From positions 1,747,136-1,811,135 of the forward strand of contig JAJVDF010000230.1 in assembly GCA_022410635.1 (NCBI GenBank): 64,000 nucleotides of DNA, written 5' to 3'. A program made the translations under genes and the position numbers. Of the stretch, positions 46,266 through 59,131 are shown in pieces. How positions within the stretch are numbered: the stretch's first letter is position 1; each line of letters opens with the position of its first letter. The stretch comes from Tretioscincus oriximinensis. Its lineage: Eukaryota > Chordata > Lepidosauria > Squamata > Gymnophthalmidae. The notes beneath the pieces were generated by a model. That model was not told the DNA's origin. It ran no database searches and saw only the letters and a list, made by a program, of their open reading frames with translations.

Positions 46266-48994
46266 ACAGCTATTTCTTTTGATACATTTAGAATAAGACC
46301 AAGCAGACTTATACATTCAAGATCCAATTCCAAAAATGTTTTTGTTTTTTTCAGAGAAAAATGTGTGCTGAATCAACTTCCATGCCCACAACAACAGAAG
46401 ACACTTGCTTACTGTACAGCTGAAGATTTCTGTGCCAGGTAAAGCTTTCATCAGATTTGTCAAATGGATCAATGACTTTAATACCACTGACATATTACGC
46501 CTCCATTTTGATAGTAAAAGCATTTTTCTGCCAATGCAGTGACATCTACAAGCTCTCAGCTGCCTTAGAACAGCATAAATTAGGGTAAAATCTGTGCTCA
46601 AAAATAACGTAGNGGAAAAATACCAAGCACAAGATTTATGACAACCTTTTAATTCAGTGTCTTTCCATTGTAAGAAAATATTATCCCCCAATATAGAGAA
46701 GAATGTAATGAAAGGAGAGGAAGTGAAGAAACAATGGTTGAATCATTCTTTTTAGAAGTTCATTATGGGGAATTTTGCACAATATGGCTAAATCCTCCCT
46801 TGTTCCTAAGAACAAAACAGATGATATCATTAGGCAAATAAAATCCACATTTCTCCATTTCAATGCTTGTAATTTCTTAACCTGATATTAAGAAAAACCG
46901 AAGTACCATGGCTGTCAGAAGAAGAAATGGAAAGAAAAAGTGTAGAAATTAGATTTAAGCTTAATAGGCAGAGAAATTAGTAACAGAATAAAGGCGATAA
47001 CTGCGGAGAAATAAAGTAGAATAAACCCAACTGTCATTAAAAATTTAGTACAATTGGTATAAAATACGGGCACAATTAATTCATATAATAGCTGCTCTGG
47101 TTCAAAGGGACAGACTATCACATGCAATTGGCAATAAATTCTAAAATTNAGAATTTTGAAAGACACATTAGAAACAAAACCTAACAGCTAACATAGCCAT
47201 TCTGATTAACTTGGAATTAGTCAGTTGACTGAACCAGCACAATCAACAATCATGGTTGGGTCGGAAGTCAATCTGAAGTGGACCATCCAACCACATTAGC
47301 AATAATATAGATTTCATGTGCTTGGAGGAAGACGGCTGACGTTTCAAGGATTTGCAGTAAGACAAAAGTTGTCTGTCAGATGAAACAAGCTGATTACATA
47401 CATGAACAGAGCAGATGCACCCTAGAGTCTTTAAAGGCCGAGCTTAGAAAAATAAAGTACACATTGCTATGAACAACTGAGTTGGATAAGGCTGATTCAT
47501 TNAGATATAAGTCTACACTGTCATGAAGGGACAAAAGGAGAGTAACAAGTAATGACAGGTAACTTTATGTATTTTATTTTATTGTATTGCTTCTCATACT
47601 GATTACATGAAATATTTTTCTCATTCTCATTTCTCAATGTTTTTAAAATATATATAATTAAATTAGNAAATAAATAAATAAAAGCAAAGTAGTTAGCGAA
47701 ACCTTCATCCTAGATTCAAAAGTAATTTGGAACAAAGAGATTAAAACATGTTGCACAATGTTATTCCAGTAGGAAAAGTAAACGCCAGGCTTATCTGTGT
47801 TTGTAGAAAGACCTGTTACCCCCACTTCTGAAATCCAGAAGAATCCCTTGCTTGATCTCACGTCTCCCACAGAATGAAAAGAATTCGTATATCAGGGATG
47901 TCTTGTGCAATGAAGATATTCTGGGCTTTTTTTTCTGATGACAATGAAGAGCACTTCAGTGGGGATGAATAAGTTATTCACCACCTTCAGAAGTTCCTAG
48001 CCTGCCTCCCACTCTCCATCATAATCTTTCTTTTACTCTGAAAAGACTTACTACAAAACTGTACCTGTCCAGATATGAACCGAACTTTAACTTGCTCAGA
48101 TTTTTCACCCAATGCTATGGAAGACATAGCAGCAAAGCCATATAACTAAAGCCAATATTAACAAATTTACAAATTCAGCTTCCAGTCAAATACATTTGAT
48201 TTTAAATGTCTTTGTCAATGGAAAACTAAGAAAAGCAACCAGATGAATCTCCTTTGGCCAGACTTTTTAATGTGTAAGAGCTGATATTAAGATGATCCCC
48301 CACAACCCTTCAGTTTCTGATGATCATAAAACCAGCACAACTTGCACAGGAAATTGTGGTGTTCCAAAAAAATCTAGTCANAACTATGAGAATTTGGAAG
48401 CAAGTATAACAGGTGCACTTTTTCTGAATTTTTTCCTTACTTATATATGCTGAATTCATGATATCCACCAGCCAAGTATGCGTTCTGGCTCATAAAGCAC
48501 AGTTAGTTTTCTTGGCCCATCTCCTTCTAAAAATCTTAATGATACGCTCCAAAGCAGAAATAATTATTCTGTGCTGGTTTAGCCACCATTTATATTTTCT
48601 ACATTATGGCATTTTCCCCTGAAGATACTATATAAGCATTCTCTACCCTAAAATGGTCAAATCAACTTATTCCNTGTGGTTTTATTAGTTTTAAACAACA
48701 TCCAGTTGGTCGGTATCCATAAACTTTTTTTTCAAAAAAGCAATTTAGGGGTGGCTGCGTGCTGGTGTTTGCATTCTCAAACCATTTTTAACCCACATTA
48801 GACCCTGAGAATTGGTTTGGGAGAGTAGTTTATAGTCTATAATGTGGACTNAGGAACTCACATGTGGATGCCACCAACCCTAAGTTGTACTTTGGTAGGG
48901 TGCAGGTGCTGCCTTAATTAAACCCAATACATTGGTTGTGGGAATACAGCAACTGAACAAAAATAGACAGTAGATGTATAGTCAGGTATTCCGT

Positions 48995-49085
48995 TTCCAT
49001 GAACCTTTTGTTATTGGGACTGGGCACCAATGAATCGTCTCTGACTCCTGGTTGACTGCATAGATATCTCCACAAGCATCTCTAT
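48995..49085 (-). repeat. Possible SINE tail trace
   Basis: CACCAATGAATCGTCTCTGA, CTCCTGGTTGACTGCATAGA and TATCTCCACAAGC resemble the SINE tail containing GACTCCTGGCGACTGCATGGA. Weak. Confidence 0.35.
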
Positions 49086-50794
49086 TCAATTTTTCTCATA
49101 GAAACACAGACTTGGTTTACTAATTCCAACAGCTGTGGGAGGTTAGGGATTGATTTGCTTCACCATTGCACCAAAGCTACTCTTCATAGCACACCCTACT
49201 AATATGGTGAATGATAAGTGTTCTTCCTGCCTTCTAGTACTGACATGCCCTGCTTGTGAAAATGTCAAATATGTGAATTTCTAAACTTCATAGAAAACCC
49301 TTCCGTTAGTCCAATAAAGATAACGTTAACCAGATTCAAAGAAGACAGTTAAGCTAGTAAAAGGGGAGGGAGACTTGCAGCAGTTTTATCAAACATGAAA
49401 GCTCATGAATAGATCAGGATTGCACAGCCATTATCCGCAGACATAAGAGATTAAGAAGTTCTTCCCCTTCTGGTTTTCAACAGCCGATTGTCACTCGGCA
49501 TGTCATGCTCATTTCCAACATCCCACTTCGANAATGCATGTTTGTGCAGTCAAACATATAGACCCCAAACATCCCTCAGTTTGAGAAATCCCTCTTTGNT
49601 TTGATGCCTTAGTTAAGACATCAGCATTATTTCCTCAGTATGGTAAATTTGGTTTTAAACACACAGTAACAATCAATGGATTCCTTTCCTTTTGGCAATT
49701 CTACTTAATACCATGTATCATCGTCNTTTGTTCAAGGACTCTATTTCTTTTGCCTCCCACCTCTCTGCCTCTGCTCCTGGCAAGCTATTTTTTTCCACGC
49801 GTTTGGGTCATGATCCAGCTTTCCTTTGGCTGTAGAGNACTTCTTGTGTAGTGGGATGCCCTTGCTACACCTCTGAGACCTTCTTAATTGCAGTTCAACT
49901 TATGATTCTATGATTCATTGTTTCCAGCCCATTCTGAATTTGATACTGGTTCAAATTCCTTTGAAATGTACCCAGCACCAGCCCTTTCTAATTGTGCAAT
50001 TTGTCAGTCATTGTTATTAACTGTTGCCTCTTCTGAATATATCCAAGAGTCAGTCTTTTTTTTTCTTTTTTGCAAAGGTTTAAATTAATATGGGCGAATT
50101 ATTTGAGTTTCATCAAGATAAATAGCACTGCAGATCTTTACCTTTCCAGTTTCAAGATCCCAAATCGTCTAATCTTTTGTACTTATTGCCTAGCATAATC
50201 GGGATTTGCGTTCTACGATTTCGCTTGCTTCTTCTGTGTTAGGGTATGAAGGTATANGCTTTGCACCCAAAAGATTTTAAGTGAGGGACTTTTACTATTC
50301 CATGGCTCATAAGATGTTTTCTCTTTCTCTGCAAGCAATGCTTAAATATGNTGCAACTAATAATACTTCTGCCTACACAATGTTTAGGAGCTTTTCATTC
50401 AAATGTAAAAATCACAACATATTCTTCATTCTTTATGCCTTTCCGCGTTAAAGCATTTCCAAATCTCTGCTACAGTATCATTACCATTAGTAGTTCTAAG
50501 ATTTTTTAATTTTCCTCCAACACATTCTCCACATATGCACAACAATGTTGAAATNTATCAAACACTTCATTTTCCTAAGTAGATAGCTACAGTGTATTCT
50601 GAATAGCAATNTAAGTGTAATGAAGTGACTTTCTGGCATAGGTCCACAGGCATCTGAAAAGAAGTTTTAGAGATGGGTTTTTCTGTCTAATCTCAATACA
50701 GGGAAAGAACATCCTTTTCCTTTTGCTCTTACACAACACTTACAAACTTTTTCCAATACAATTCCAATCCAAAAACTATTTTTTCTTNATCAAC

Positions 50795-50890
50795 CCACTC
50801 CCTCCACTCCTTGCCCCATGTATCCTTCCATCTCTTGCCCTCCATCTTCCCTCCTTTCCCTCTCCCTCCTCCCTTATTTCCCTCANTGCC
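50795..50890 (+). repeat. Polypyrimidine tract
   Basis: About 95 bp rich in CCCTCC, CTTCC and TCCCTC, with few purines. The flanking 50890-51290 is GC-richer than the rest of the intron and leads into the CCAAT-containing tandem repeat, but no transposon ends were found. Confidence 0.6.
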
Positions 50891-51170
50891 CAGAGCATGG
50901 TGGGGCTTCCATTCCTTTCCCTGCTCCTGAAGCTGCTTTGTGCATGGCGCTCACAAAGAGTTGCAGGAGCACAGGTGAGTAAGAATAAACCAGCAGCAAA
51001 GCTTCTCCTGGTGGTGCTTGCTTTCTTCTCTTGTTCCTGGAGCCATCTCAATGCACAAGGTATTCACACAATGATTCCAGGAGAATGGGCCAGAAGGCAC
51101 ATGGCTACCAACAGAACTGGGGGACCAGGCTCCTGTCCTTGAGCACGCTCACACATGATGGAAACATAGT

Positions 51171-51277
51171 GGGTCCTGGCCCTTTGGGCCAATCAGCTGG
51201 CATGCAAGATGGGTCCTGGCCCTTTGGGCCAACCATTGGCTTGGAAGTTGGGTCCTGACTGTTTTGGCCAATCAGCC
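51171..51277 (+). repeat. 40-bp tandem repeat with CCAAT boxes
   Basis: Three units at 51171, 51211 and 51250, each opening GGGTCCTG and containing TTGGGCCAATCAG, TTGGGCCAACCATTGG or TTTTGGCCAATCAG. Each therefore holds a CCAAT motif (NF-Y-type consensus) at fixed spacing. It lies about 320 bp from exon 2. Function is unknown. Confidence 0.75.
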
Positions 51278-51598
51278 TTAGAGGGCCAATCGTCCTGAAT
51301 TATAAAGAGAGATATTATTCATACAATATTTTTTCAAAAATGTAAAATGTACAAAAACACAGTTTCACTGGGCAAAAATATGATTGTACCTCAAAAAGCA
51401 GGAAGGTTGTGCTTAATGCTTCTTTCAAGCACAGAGGCTCACAGAAACCAGGGTACTCATATGGAGTTCCAATATTCTAGCTAGCTGTTCTGAAGCTATA
51501 CACAGTTCTCCTGATTTTCTCAAAAAATTATGAAAAACATCTCTTGCCCAGAATTTAAGCTGGATTTATGCAAAGCATACTAAGAAACAGAAATTTAC

Positions 51599-51679
51599 CT
51601 GCAGGTCAAAGAACTTGCTGTAGCGACGNTAAATAGCCTCTGTAGAACCATTGGACCAGGTGACTTTGATGATGTATAC
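51599..51679 (-). CDS. SH3PXD2B: SH3PXD2B exon 2 (PX domain, RRYSKF motif)
   Basis: Minus-strand exon of 81 bp, exactly 27 codons: VYIIKVTWSNGSTEAI, one codon containing an N (TAN), then RRYSKFFDLQ. RRYSKF is the canonical phosphoinositide-binding R(R/K)YxxF motif of PX domains; its first Arg contacts the 3-phosphate. The ambiguous codon is almost certainly Tyr, giving the IYRRYSKF expected for the family; TAA or TAG would be stops. The acceptor is gctttttggcag|GTA and the donor CAG|GTAAATTT, both phase 0. The coding first exon (start Met and the first beta strand ending near KHY) is not visible between here and 64000. Confidence 0.95.
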
Positions 51680-52566
51680 CTGCCAAAAAGCAACAAAACA
51701 ATTTAAGAGATCAAATCATGTCAAATTACCATTCCTTTAATGCCTACAAGAAACACTCTAAATCAATTAATTCAGGTTTCATAAAAGACTTCCAATAGCA
51801 ATTCACAAAGGCTGATGCATCCTATTACTTTAACGTGCATTACATTTGGACANGATACACCCAAATGGCCACAACACCCAAAGACAGCAATTTATAGATC
51901 TTCAAATTAAACACAGAAGCAAATTATGGTAGGTTGAGAAAAGGTCCTGCATTGTGAACTCTATTTTAGAAGGGGAAAAACCTCTAAAACAAGATCTTCC
52001 GACACATACTTTGATATTTTTCTTTTTCCAGAACTTTAAATCCCTGGCATAAGAAAAAGAGACAAGAGCTCAANCCTCTTCAGCCTTATCTAAATTTGGT
52101 TTGCACTCTCTCTAAAGTTTATCAACCAACTATTATCTCAATGAGCTGGATGCAATGATAACAGCAGATTGTGCAGTCCAACACTTCAGAGATACTATAA
52201 GAAGTATCAAGATCATGTTAATCAGGGAGTCTTCAAAGCTCAAGAATTTCCTCCTCAGAAAATCTGCAGGAAATATATTACAGTTGGAACCTTTCATCTT
52301 GGCTGACAACCATGCCACAGAGAGACTATATCTCCCTTTAGAACATGTTACATCCTTTTCCCTGTAAGCTCAAATGTTTGTCAAACAACTAAGAGCCATG
52401 ATCTCTTAAGTGTTTTGTCCAGCAGTATAAGCCATTTGTGTCAAGAATGTCTTTTTCAGAAACATTTCTCCCTCTCCTCAGTACTGTTAGTATCCAAATA
52501 GGAGATCCTGTTGTTAAGTAATATGTATATAGGATTGGTCTATTTGTTTTTCTAAGAATGACACAT

Positions 52567-52652
52567 AGGAATAAGAATCTGGTTCATGAGTGATAATGAA
52601 TGGAATAATTAGAATTAAGAAATTATGAATGGGAATAAGAATCTTGTTCATG
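52567..52652. repeat. Short direct repeat pair
   Basis: AGGAATAAGAATCTGGTTCA at 52567 and GGGAATAAGAATCTTGTTCA at 52631, 64 bp apart, suggest a local duplication. Confidence 0.6.
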
Positions 52653-52700
52653 TGCTTAGTTACAACAAAAACAGGGCAGGAAAAGTAATGTGGAAAAGTG

Positions 52701-52726
52701 ACACACACACACACACACACACACAC
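52701..52726 (+). repeat. (AC)n microsatellite
   Basis: About 13 uninterrupted AC units, likely polymorphic. A shorter GT run is near 54458-54471. Confidence 0.95.
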
Positions 52727-55039
52727 TGCTACTAGATGCTGTAGGCATTGTAGACTGCAACTAATGAATTTTCTTTCTTTTTTATTGCCACTGAAGTACA
52801 AAACCTCTGCCTTGTTTGTGGTAACCCTAATGATAAAAAAGGACAGAGTAGAAATCCAGGGTATTCATGTAGACTTGGTTAATATGGTTTATAACCCATT
52901 TTAGAGAGCTCTTGGCACACATCTAATGTCAATTAGCACTAGACTCGTGCAGACAATGTGTACTAGTGAATTCCTCAAAATGAATTCATAAATCTGTGCA
53001 TAAAAGACCAAAGTTGAAACCAAAGAGAAGAACATTGTCGTAACATCACCCCAATTCTCCTTTCAAGGTTATTTCTCCNGGCCAATTCACACGTCGGTCC
53101 TTTTGTTGTCTGAATTATAAACTGTCTCCACATTTATATACAAATGAAACTTACTCNAAAAGGCACTGGTGTCTCTACGCTACTATGGATATTTGTCATT
53201 TAAATACAGGGGAGCGCACAGCCTGTATTTGTCAATGATAACATTAGTTAATGTGCTTTAAGACAGCTATGTGCAGAAAAGAGCTAAGAGTGCTTTAGGT
53301 TGATAAGGATCAGCTGCAAGCCACACGTTTGCATTCAGCAAAATGGAAGGGGAAAATATATACTGATATGCAAATACNAAACTGGTATTCTGCATGATGT
53401 TGTCGTCAGTCACACAATGCATCAGTCATGTAAGCACAGCCTTTGGTTTCACCTCCACAGCTACCTACTGAGATGCTTGTGAATTTCTGTATCTTCTTGC
53501 AGGATAGCTCTGCAGTTGCCTTTGGAGAGGCCTCTGAAATTGCAAGCTAGCTTTGGAGGCAATCTAAAAATGGAACTGTTAAGTGTCTTGTAGGATGACA
53601 TTTCCACTTCATGGAGCTACACTCTGCATGGCTCCACCCTACATGCAAACACAGGGTTGCTAATGCACACTGACTGGCATTGCTATACACATAGGGCAGA
53701 TTAATCACCACTATAATGATGTACTTTAAGGAACTTTTAATACACNTTGGATGTGTATTGCCCCTAATCTTATACAATGTGGAGAACAAAGCCTATGAAA
53801 AAGGGCCTNAAAACAACAGTCCTGCAGTAGAATAGCCATTGATTTTATTGAGCCGCAATGCTTCAAGGGGACTTAGTGCTTCTACAAATTATTTATCTAC
53901 CTATTTCTGATTATTTACCCTTCATTAACCATTGAGAAATTACTTTAGAGTTACCAAGATAAAATACAATTCATTCTGCCCTAGGCCTTATTNTGATTAT
54001 ATCCTGGAATAGGAACCTGTAGTTTGCCCTAGCATTATGAGGCCTGCCTAAGTCTTCCTCCTTGCCACTCGTTTTCCCTTTTTATCACTCATCCTTGGCA
54101 CACACATTTCCCTGATATACAGACATCTGTTTGGCTCCTTAGTACAGATCATTCCTCTTTCCCTCAGATAAGACATTCCCTTATGCTGCTGCACATGTAC
54201 TTTTGGCAAATAACCCCTTGTATCCAAGTCCATTCTTATAAATGTTTTCCTCCTTTGATTCCAATTCGTCATGCACATCAGCAAGATATCCTCCCTTATA
54301 CTCAAGGCATCTCTGAAGGCAGCAGGCCTTCCTAGGTTTTACTTTACTACTTCGAACTCTAAAATAAATTCAGCCNCCCATAAGTAGCTTCCCCGAATCT
54401 GATTAAATATGCTCAAAATGCAGGTCACATAAAGAACAGAAAGCAATCACGGAGATGGGTGTGTGTGTGTGTTCCTCTCGGCAGGCTGCCAAAACTGATC
54501 CATTACTAAAATGCTATAGAATGTTTACCAAGCCATGAGTTCTAGAGGCCAAAGGCCCAAATGACATCATGCTGGCAGCCNGGCTGCAAGGTCTTTTGAT
54601 GAACTAAGTGCACCCTGGGAATTCTCTGGAGGAAACGGAACACTTTATAAGCAAGAGGTGGCCTTCCCAAATCGTGCTGCAAAAAATTACTTTGTATTCA
54701 ATTTTAATATCCTGCAAAGAAATTAGGTATCGAAAGGAACTCCGAGAAGCTTTTAAATAATGATTCAGTGATCGGTATGCACGGGTATCTCTGGAAGTGC
54801 AGACATTTACTGTTTTGTTAATCTAGGAGTCTGGTGAGNCACTGGGGAAAAGGTGGAGGCAAATATTCTAACTTGTATTGCATTTTATGTTAATGGATAT
54901 CACACATGCACCACATGTGTGAGGGGACTGTTTGTGGATCCCACAGGCATCTAACCAGTCACTGCAGAAAACTAGAATATAGAATCGAAAGAAGCCAATG
55001 TTACCATCCGTTCCAGCTGCCTGCTCCACTTAGAAATCC

Positions 55040-55470
55040 AAATTAAAACACCTGACAGATGGCAATCCAAATTTTGGAGAAGTCCTACAAAGGGAAACCC
55101 AACATGTTTGTTTTGCAGGGGATTTTTTCCCTATTAAACCTACTACATTCCTTGAATTGTTTTGTGCTGTTCCCAATTCCCTAATCCTCTTAAAGATGTC
55201 CTTCTTCATGCCTTTACTCCTTCTTTGAACATTTTGTAGTGTACAAAACTGGACACAGTACTGTAAGATGGAATATGACAAATATACAATTTAAATGCAC
55301 TAATTTATTAAGGCAGCTAGAAGCTGTCTTTGCCTTTTTTGCAGCTAATTAGCTGCTATTAAATTTTGCTTGTGATGAACTACATTTCCAAGACTTGGAC
55401 ACTTTCCATCCTAGGTCTTATTCTACTCAAGGACCTACTAACTATGTGCCATTGGTTGTACTATCTTGGA
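55040..55470 (-). repeat. CR1-like 3' UTR remnant
   Basis: Blocks such as TTCCCAATTCCCTAATCCTC, AGTGTACAAAACTGGACACA, GTACTGTAAGATGGAATATG and GTCTTTGCCTTTTTTGCAGC follow the reverse CR1 3' UTR pattern seen at 45250-45400. Old. Confidence 0.5.
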
Positions 55471-55642
55471 CAAAAGGTGAACAGCAGGTCTATCAGGCTG
55501 CGTTCACACGANGAGATAAAAACAGGAATAAAGCTATATTCCNGAATATAGCAATGGCNTGTCCNTTCACACCATGAAGCTATATTCTGGAATAAACAAC
55601 GGTGTGTCTGTGCACACGAATTCTTGAATTCTCATCATACAC

Positions 55643-56004
55643 AGCCGCGTTGCTTCGGCTGTGCCCTCCTTCCAGCCAGCCCTCCNTCTGCTTTCTGGGG
55701 CTGTTGCCTGGAGATCGGCACTGACAAATGGTTTGGCTGAGGCAAGGAGGAGGAGGTGGGGAGGTTAACAGGATGTCTGTTGATGTTCCCCTTCGTTTCA
55801 CTGAGCCGATCTCCATGCATCAGTCCCCCAAAGCAGGTGGAGGGCTAACTGAAAGGAGGGCAGAGCCAAAGCTACGCGGCGGAGCCGGCTACATGTCACG
55901 AGAAGCCTTTGCCTAAGCCCAGGCTCCCCTCCGCCTGCTTTCAGGGGCTCCTGCCTGGAGATCAGCTCAGCGAAACAACAAGCAGACGGATCTCCAGGCA
56001 GCAG
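55643..56004. repeat. Compound inverted/direct repeat cluster
   Basis: A module containing CCTCC.TCTGCTTTC, GGGGCTGTTGCC and TGGAGATCGGC occurs at 55643-55719. It is inverted at 55805-55879, direct again at 55917-55966 (CCTCCGCCTGCTTTCAGGGG), and partly inverted at 55987-56004 (CGGATCTCCAGGCAGCAG). A further hairpin (ATGTCCAG..CTGGACAT) closes it at 56018-56056. The region is GC-rich with CpGs in AT-rich intron. It looks like a fold-back element of unknown family. Multiple Ns lie just upstream. Confidence 0.65.
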
Positions 56005-56339
56005 TTTTCGTAGCATAATGTCCAGTCTTTGCATTAAGATAGCGCAGTCTGGACATTGTCTATGAGAACTGCCAAGATCTTCAGCCCTCCAATAAAAAAG
56101 TAGGAGGTAAATCAGCTGCTTTTCCTATTAAATTTATATAGGAAAAATCAACAGTGAAATAGAAAAATCCCTACATGTAGACTGCTGTGTTTAAAACTGA
56201 GGTTAAGAATTTTCTGCTTCAAATCGGTATTATAACATAGTTCATTAATTGTTGTCAAGTTCAACTAGTATTATAAGTAATAAATGGCATGTGGGAGAGT
56301 TCAAGATACAGCGACCAACGACAGGGCTTGGATCTATAG

Positions 56340-56480
56340 CAGCCTCCAGAGACTAGAGTCCTGGGTTGGAAACTGGATAAAAGTTAAAAAAAAAAAACAG
56401 AGGGAAGTAATAAATGGACAGTTCTCTGGGTGGAAAGATGTGAGAAGTGGAATACCCCAAGGTTCANTACTTGGACCAGT
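56340..56480 (+). repeat. CR1 reverse-transcriptase fragment
   Basis: ESWVGNWIKV, then REVINGQFSGWKDVRSGIPQGS and LGPV: the CR1 ORF2 block that precedes the catalytic FADD box. It is cut off sharply at about 56483 and followed by a purine-rich tract, so only about 140 bp survives. A poly-A run interrupts it at 56387. Confidence 0.8.
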
Positions 56481-56482
56481 AC

Positions 56483-56620
56483 AGGGAGGGAAAAGGAAGG
56501 AAAGGAAAATGGGGGAAAAAGAAGGAACAAAACAAAGAAGCAGCAAGTGAAAGGGTCATGGGAGGGAGGGAGGGAGGGAGTGGGTGGAGGCATGGATGGG
56601 AGCAAGGGGAAGTGGGAATA
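56483..56620 (+). repeat. Purine-rich tract with (GGGA)n
   Basis: A purine-rich stretch of about 140 bp with a GGGAGGGAGGGAGGGAG core at 56561-56580, capable of G-quadruplex formation. Low-complexity ORFs here are by-products. Confidence 0.8.
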
Positions 56621-56739
56621 GAGCCTATCGCATTACTGTAAAGAAATGGGCTAAATTCCCTAGTACTTATAACAAGAGAAGGTCTCCATAATTATAGAAT
56701 ACATTTTGTTGTTGCTAGGAAATATCAAATCAAGACAAC

Positions 56740-56885
56740 TTTTGGTTGTCTGAATGGGACCTCNTTAGCACTACTATGCCATGTCTTTGGCAAGACACAG
56801 AAATGGCTTGTCATGGCCTAAGAGGTTGGAGATCAAATTGGTAGCCCTCTGTTTTCTAGGCTCCTTGCTTTGGCACTAAGCTGTA
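56740..56885 (-). repeat. tRNA-derived SINE
   Basis: On the minus strand: CTACAGCTTAGTGCCAAAGC (A-box-like), GATCTCCAACCTCTTAGGCC, ATGACAAGCCATTTCTGTG, TCTTGCCAAAGACATGGC. Same body family as 6789-6955. N at 56764. Confidence 0.6.
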
Positions 56886-57974
56886 GCTGTAGTAAATACG
56901 TCAAAAATAAATACCATGCATCTGTTTACAAAATTTCTTTCATGTACCTGGACATCAGCATTCTCTGCTAAAAACATAAAGCTTCAGTACATTTACCAAA
57001 CGTGAAAGGGATAAACATTTGCTAAATAAGTACTAATTACTAGTAATTGGAAACTAAATTGTAAGGTTTTTTTAATCAAACTTCCCTTTTAAGATCTAAA
57101 ATGAAGTAGGCAAGTTAGTAATAGCTATTATACAAAGCAGAAAAATTCATTATAAAACGATATTGAATACTAGAAGTTAGGTGTTGATAAAATACTGCAC
57201 TTCAAGGATCTTCAAAAACAAAACTAAACAGANCTTNTCTTTACTATAATTCTCCAATAAATTTTTTTTTAAAAGATTAACATCCAGATTAGAGATTGCT
57301 TAAGCAGCAGAGGAATTATCAGTACATGATTTCTTTCTCTTTCTTATAGTCTGTTAGGTTTCTTTTTTNAAAAAAAANCTCTACTGTTCACTCTTCAGCG
57401 ATCTGACTCATTATTTTAACTGCAGTAAAATGTAGAAAGAAATTGGGTTAAAAGCTCGCTATATCTTCCAAAATGATTTATGAAATGAATGATTATGGAA
57501 GCCAGAAATCTAATTAAACATTTTCAATAAAAGCTGATGGCTGGAATCCAAAGAGCTACTTTATATGTCCAATGGCTAGCCTAGGCAGAGCTAATTAAAA
57601 AAGGGGGAAGTCATGCCACTTTGTGACACCTGAGATCCATCTTCACTTTGAAAGGTCAGCTGTCATACAGAAGAAAGAGNAAGAAAGAAAGAGCCCAAAG
57701 TAATTGAGATATCCATACCTATTTCAATAATGAGTGATATTCACCCAAAAGTCCTGGGGTTTTCTCCATTTATTTAAACCACATAATATATGACTTTAAA
57801 GCAACAGTTATTTCATACCTTTGTGCTGCAGAAAGTCACAAAATGTCAGGAAAGAGGAAGAAGAAAAAGGAACTCTTTTTTTCACCCAAAGGATTACATT
57901 CCATTTTCCCCCATGTTGTGGTGCTACTCATTTATCTAACTGCAAAGTGGTTTTGAATAGCTGAGATAGCTGCT

Positions 57975-58080
57975 GAGGCCANTAGAGGGCACGCATCCCG
58001 CTCCACGGCTGACACAGGGTTTTGAGGTTTCTCTGTTGAAAGACCATNTCCTTAACCTCTGCACCACTGCATCTATACTC
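57975..58080 (-). repeat. tRNA-derived SINE head
   Basis: Minus strand reads GATGCAGTGGTGCAGAGGTT then AAGGA(N)ATGGTCTTTCAAC, a tRNA-like A box and anticodon arm, followed by AACCCTGTGTCAGCCGTGG. The tail is not visible. N at 58048. Confidence 0.55.
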
Positions 58081-59131
58081 TGCACCGAGGCGGTATACGT
58101 GAGTGTCAGATTAAAATTATAGTAACCTTAAACATGAGCATTAGCTGGAGATGAAAACACATCATGAAATTCAAAACCTCTGCACAAAACAATGATGTGA
58201 AGACAAAGAGAAAGGAAACAGGGACTGTCTCCACACTTACTGTTATGATGGTACAGTGAGTGAGTGATTCTGTCCGTACACAAANAAACCAAGACAGATT
58301 GCTTCAGGTGCAGAATAAGAGCATCCTTATAGTGCAAGTCTTTGTGCCACCTTCAGAGCTCACCTAAAGTCCAATAAATGATCCAATAGTCAGGATCTTC
58401 TGAGGCTCCAGAGCATGCCTTGCATCTATATTCTGCCCAAAGCGCTGGCATATGGAAGGAAAGCCTATAGGCTCCTTCTTGTTCTGCACTAGTGGCAAGA
58501 CTGGAAAAGATCAGGTNTAGATCTCGCTCTATGCAGTAAAGGAAGGAAAGATTCTTTGGTGATAAAGTCTAGCTGAAAAACACTTCTGAGAGGGTTTTTT
58601 TGAATAATCTCATCCACTGGCCACAAATCCTTTTCAGTCAGCAGCAATCCCTTCACAACCTGTAACGAGCACAGAATGAAGAGAAGAAAACCGGGGATGG
58701 GGGGGAAAGCAAAAACTAAATCTGCCAAATGTGACAAGCTGCTAGAAAAAATGCAAATGGTGTTTGTCCAACTGNAACAGAGCTGTCAGAAAGTACTGCC
58801 ACTCAAAGAAACTCAACAGGGAGAAGAGAAGAAATGCAGGCAATACACAAGAAGACTTCCTGTCCTCTTAAAGCCACAGGACATTTCTAAGGCCAATTTA
58901 CAACAGCAATTTTATAGAATCATCTTGGAAGGAGCATTAAAAATAAGCACACATCATTGTCATTTGAAAGAAGTAGCGGTATTGGTTTTGAATGATAATT
59001 TGTAGCTTCTTAAACTGCATCCAAATGTCACTTCCTTATTCCACTATACTGGGATANTCTGATATATAGAGCTGCCTGGATTGCTTTACCCCTGAATATC
59101 CCTTTATTCCAGAATGCCTGACCATGTAAGT

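Noticed and set aside
50723..51142. 139-codon plus-strand ORF with a Pro/Ser/Leu-rich first half
   Set aside because: It derives from the polypyrimidine tract, with no upstream signals. Kept only as a low-complexity repeat annotation.
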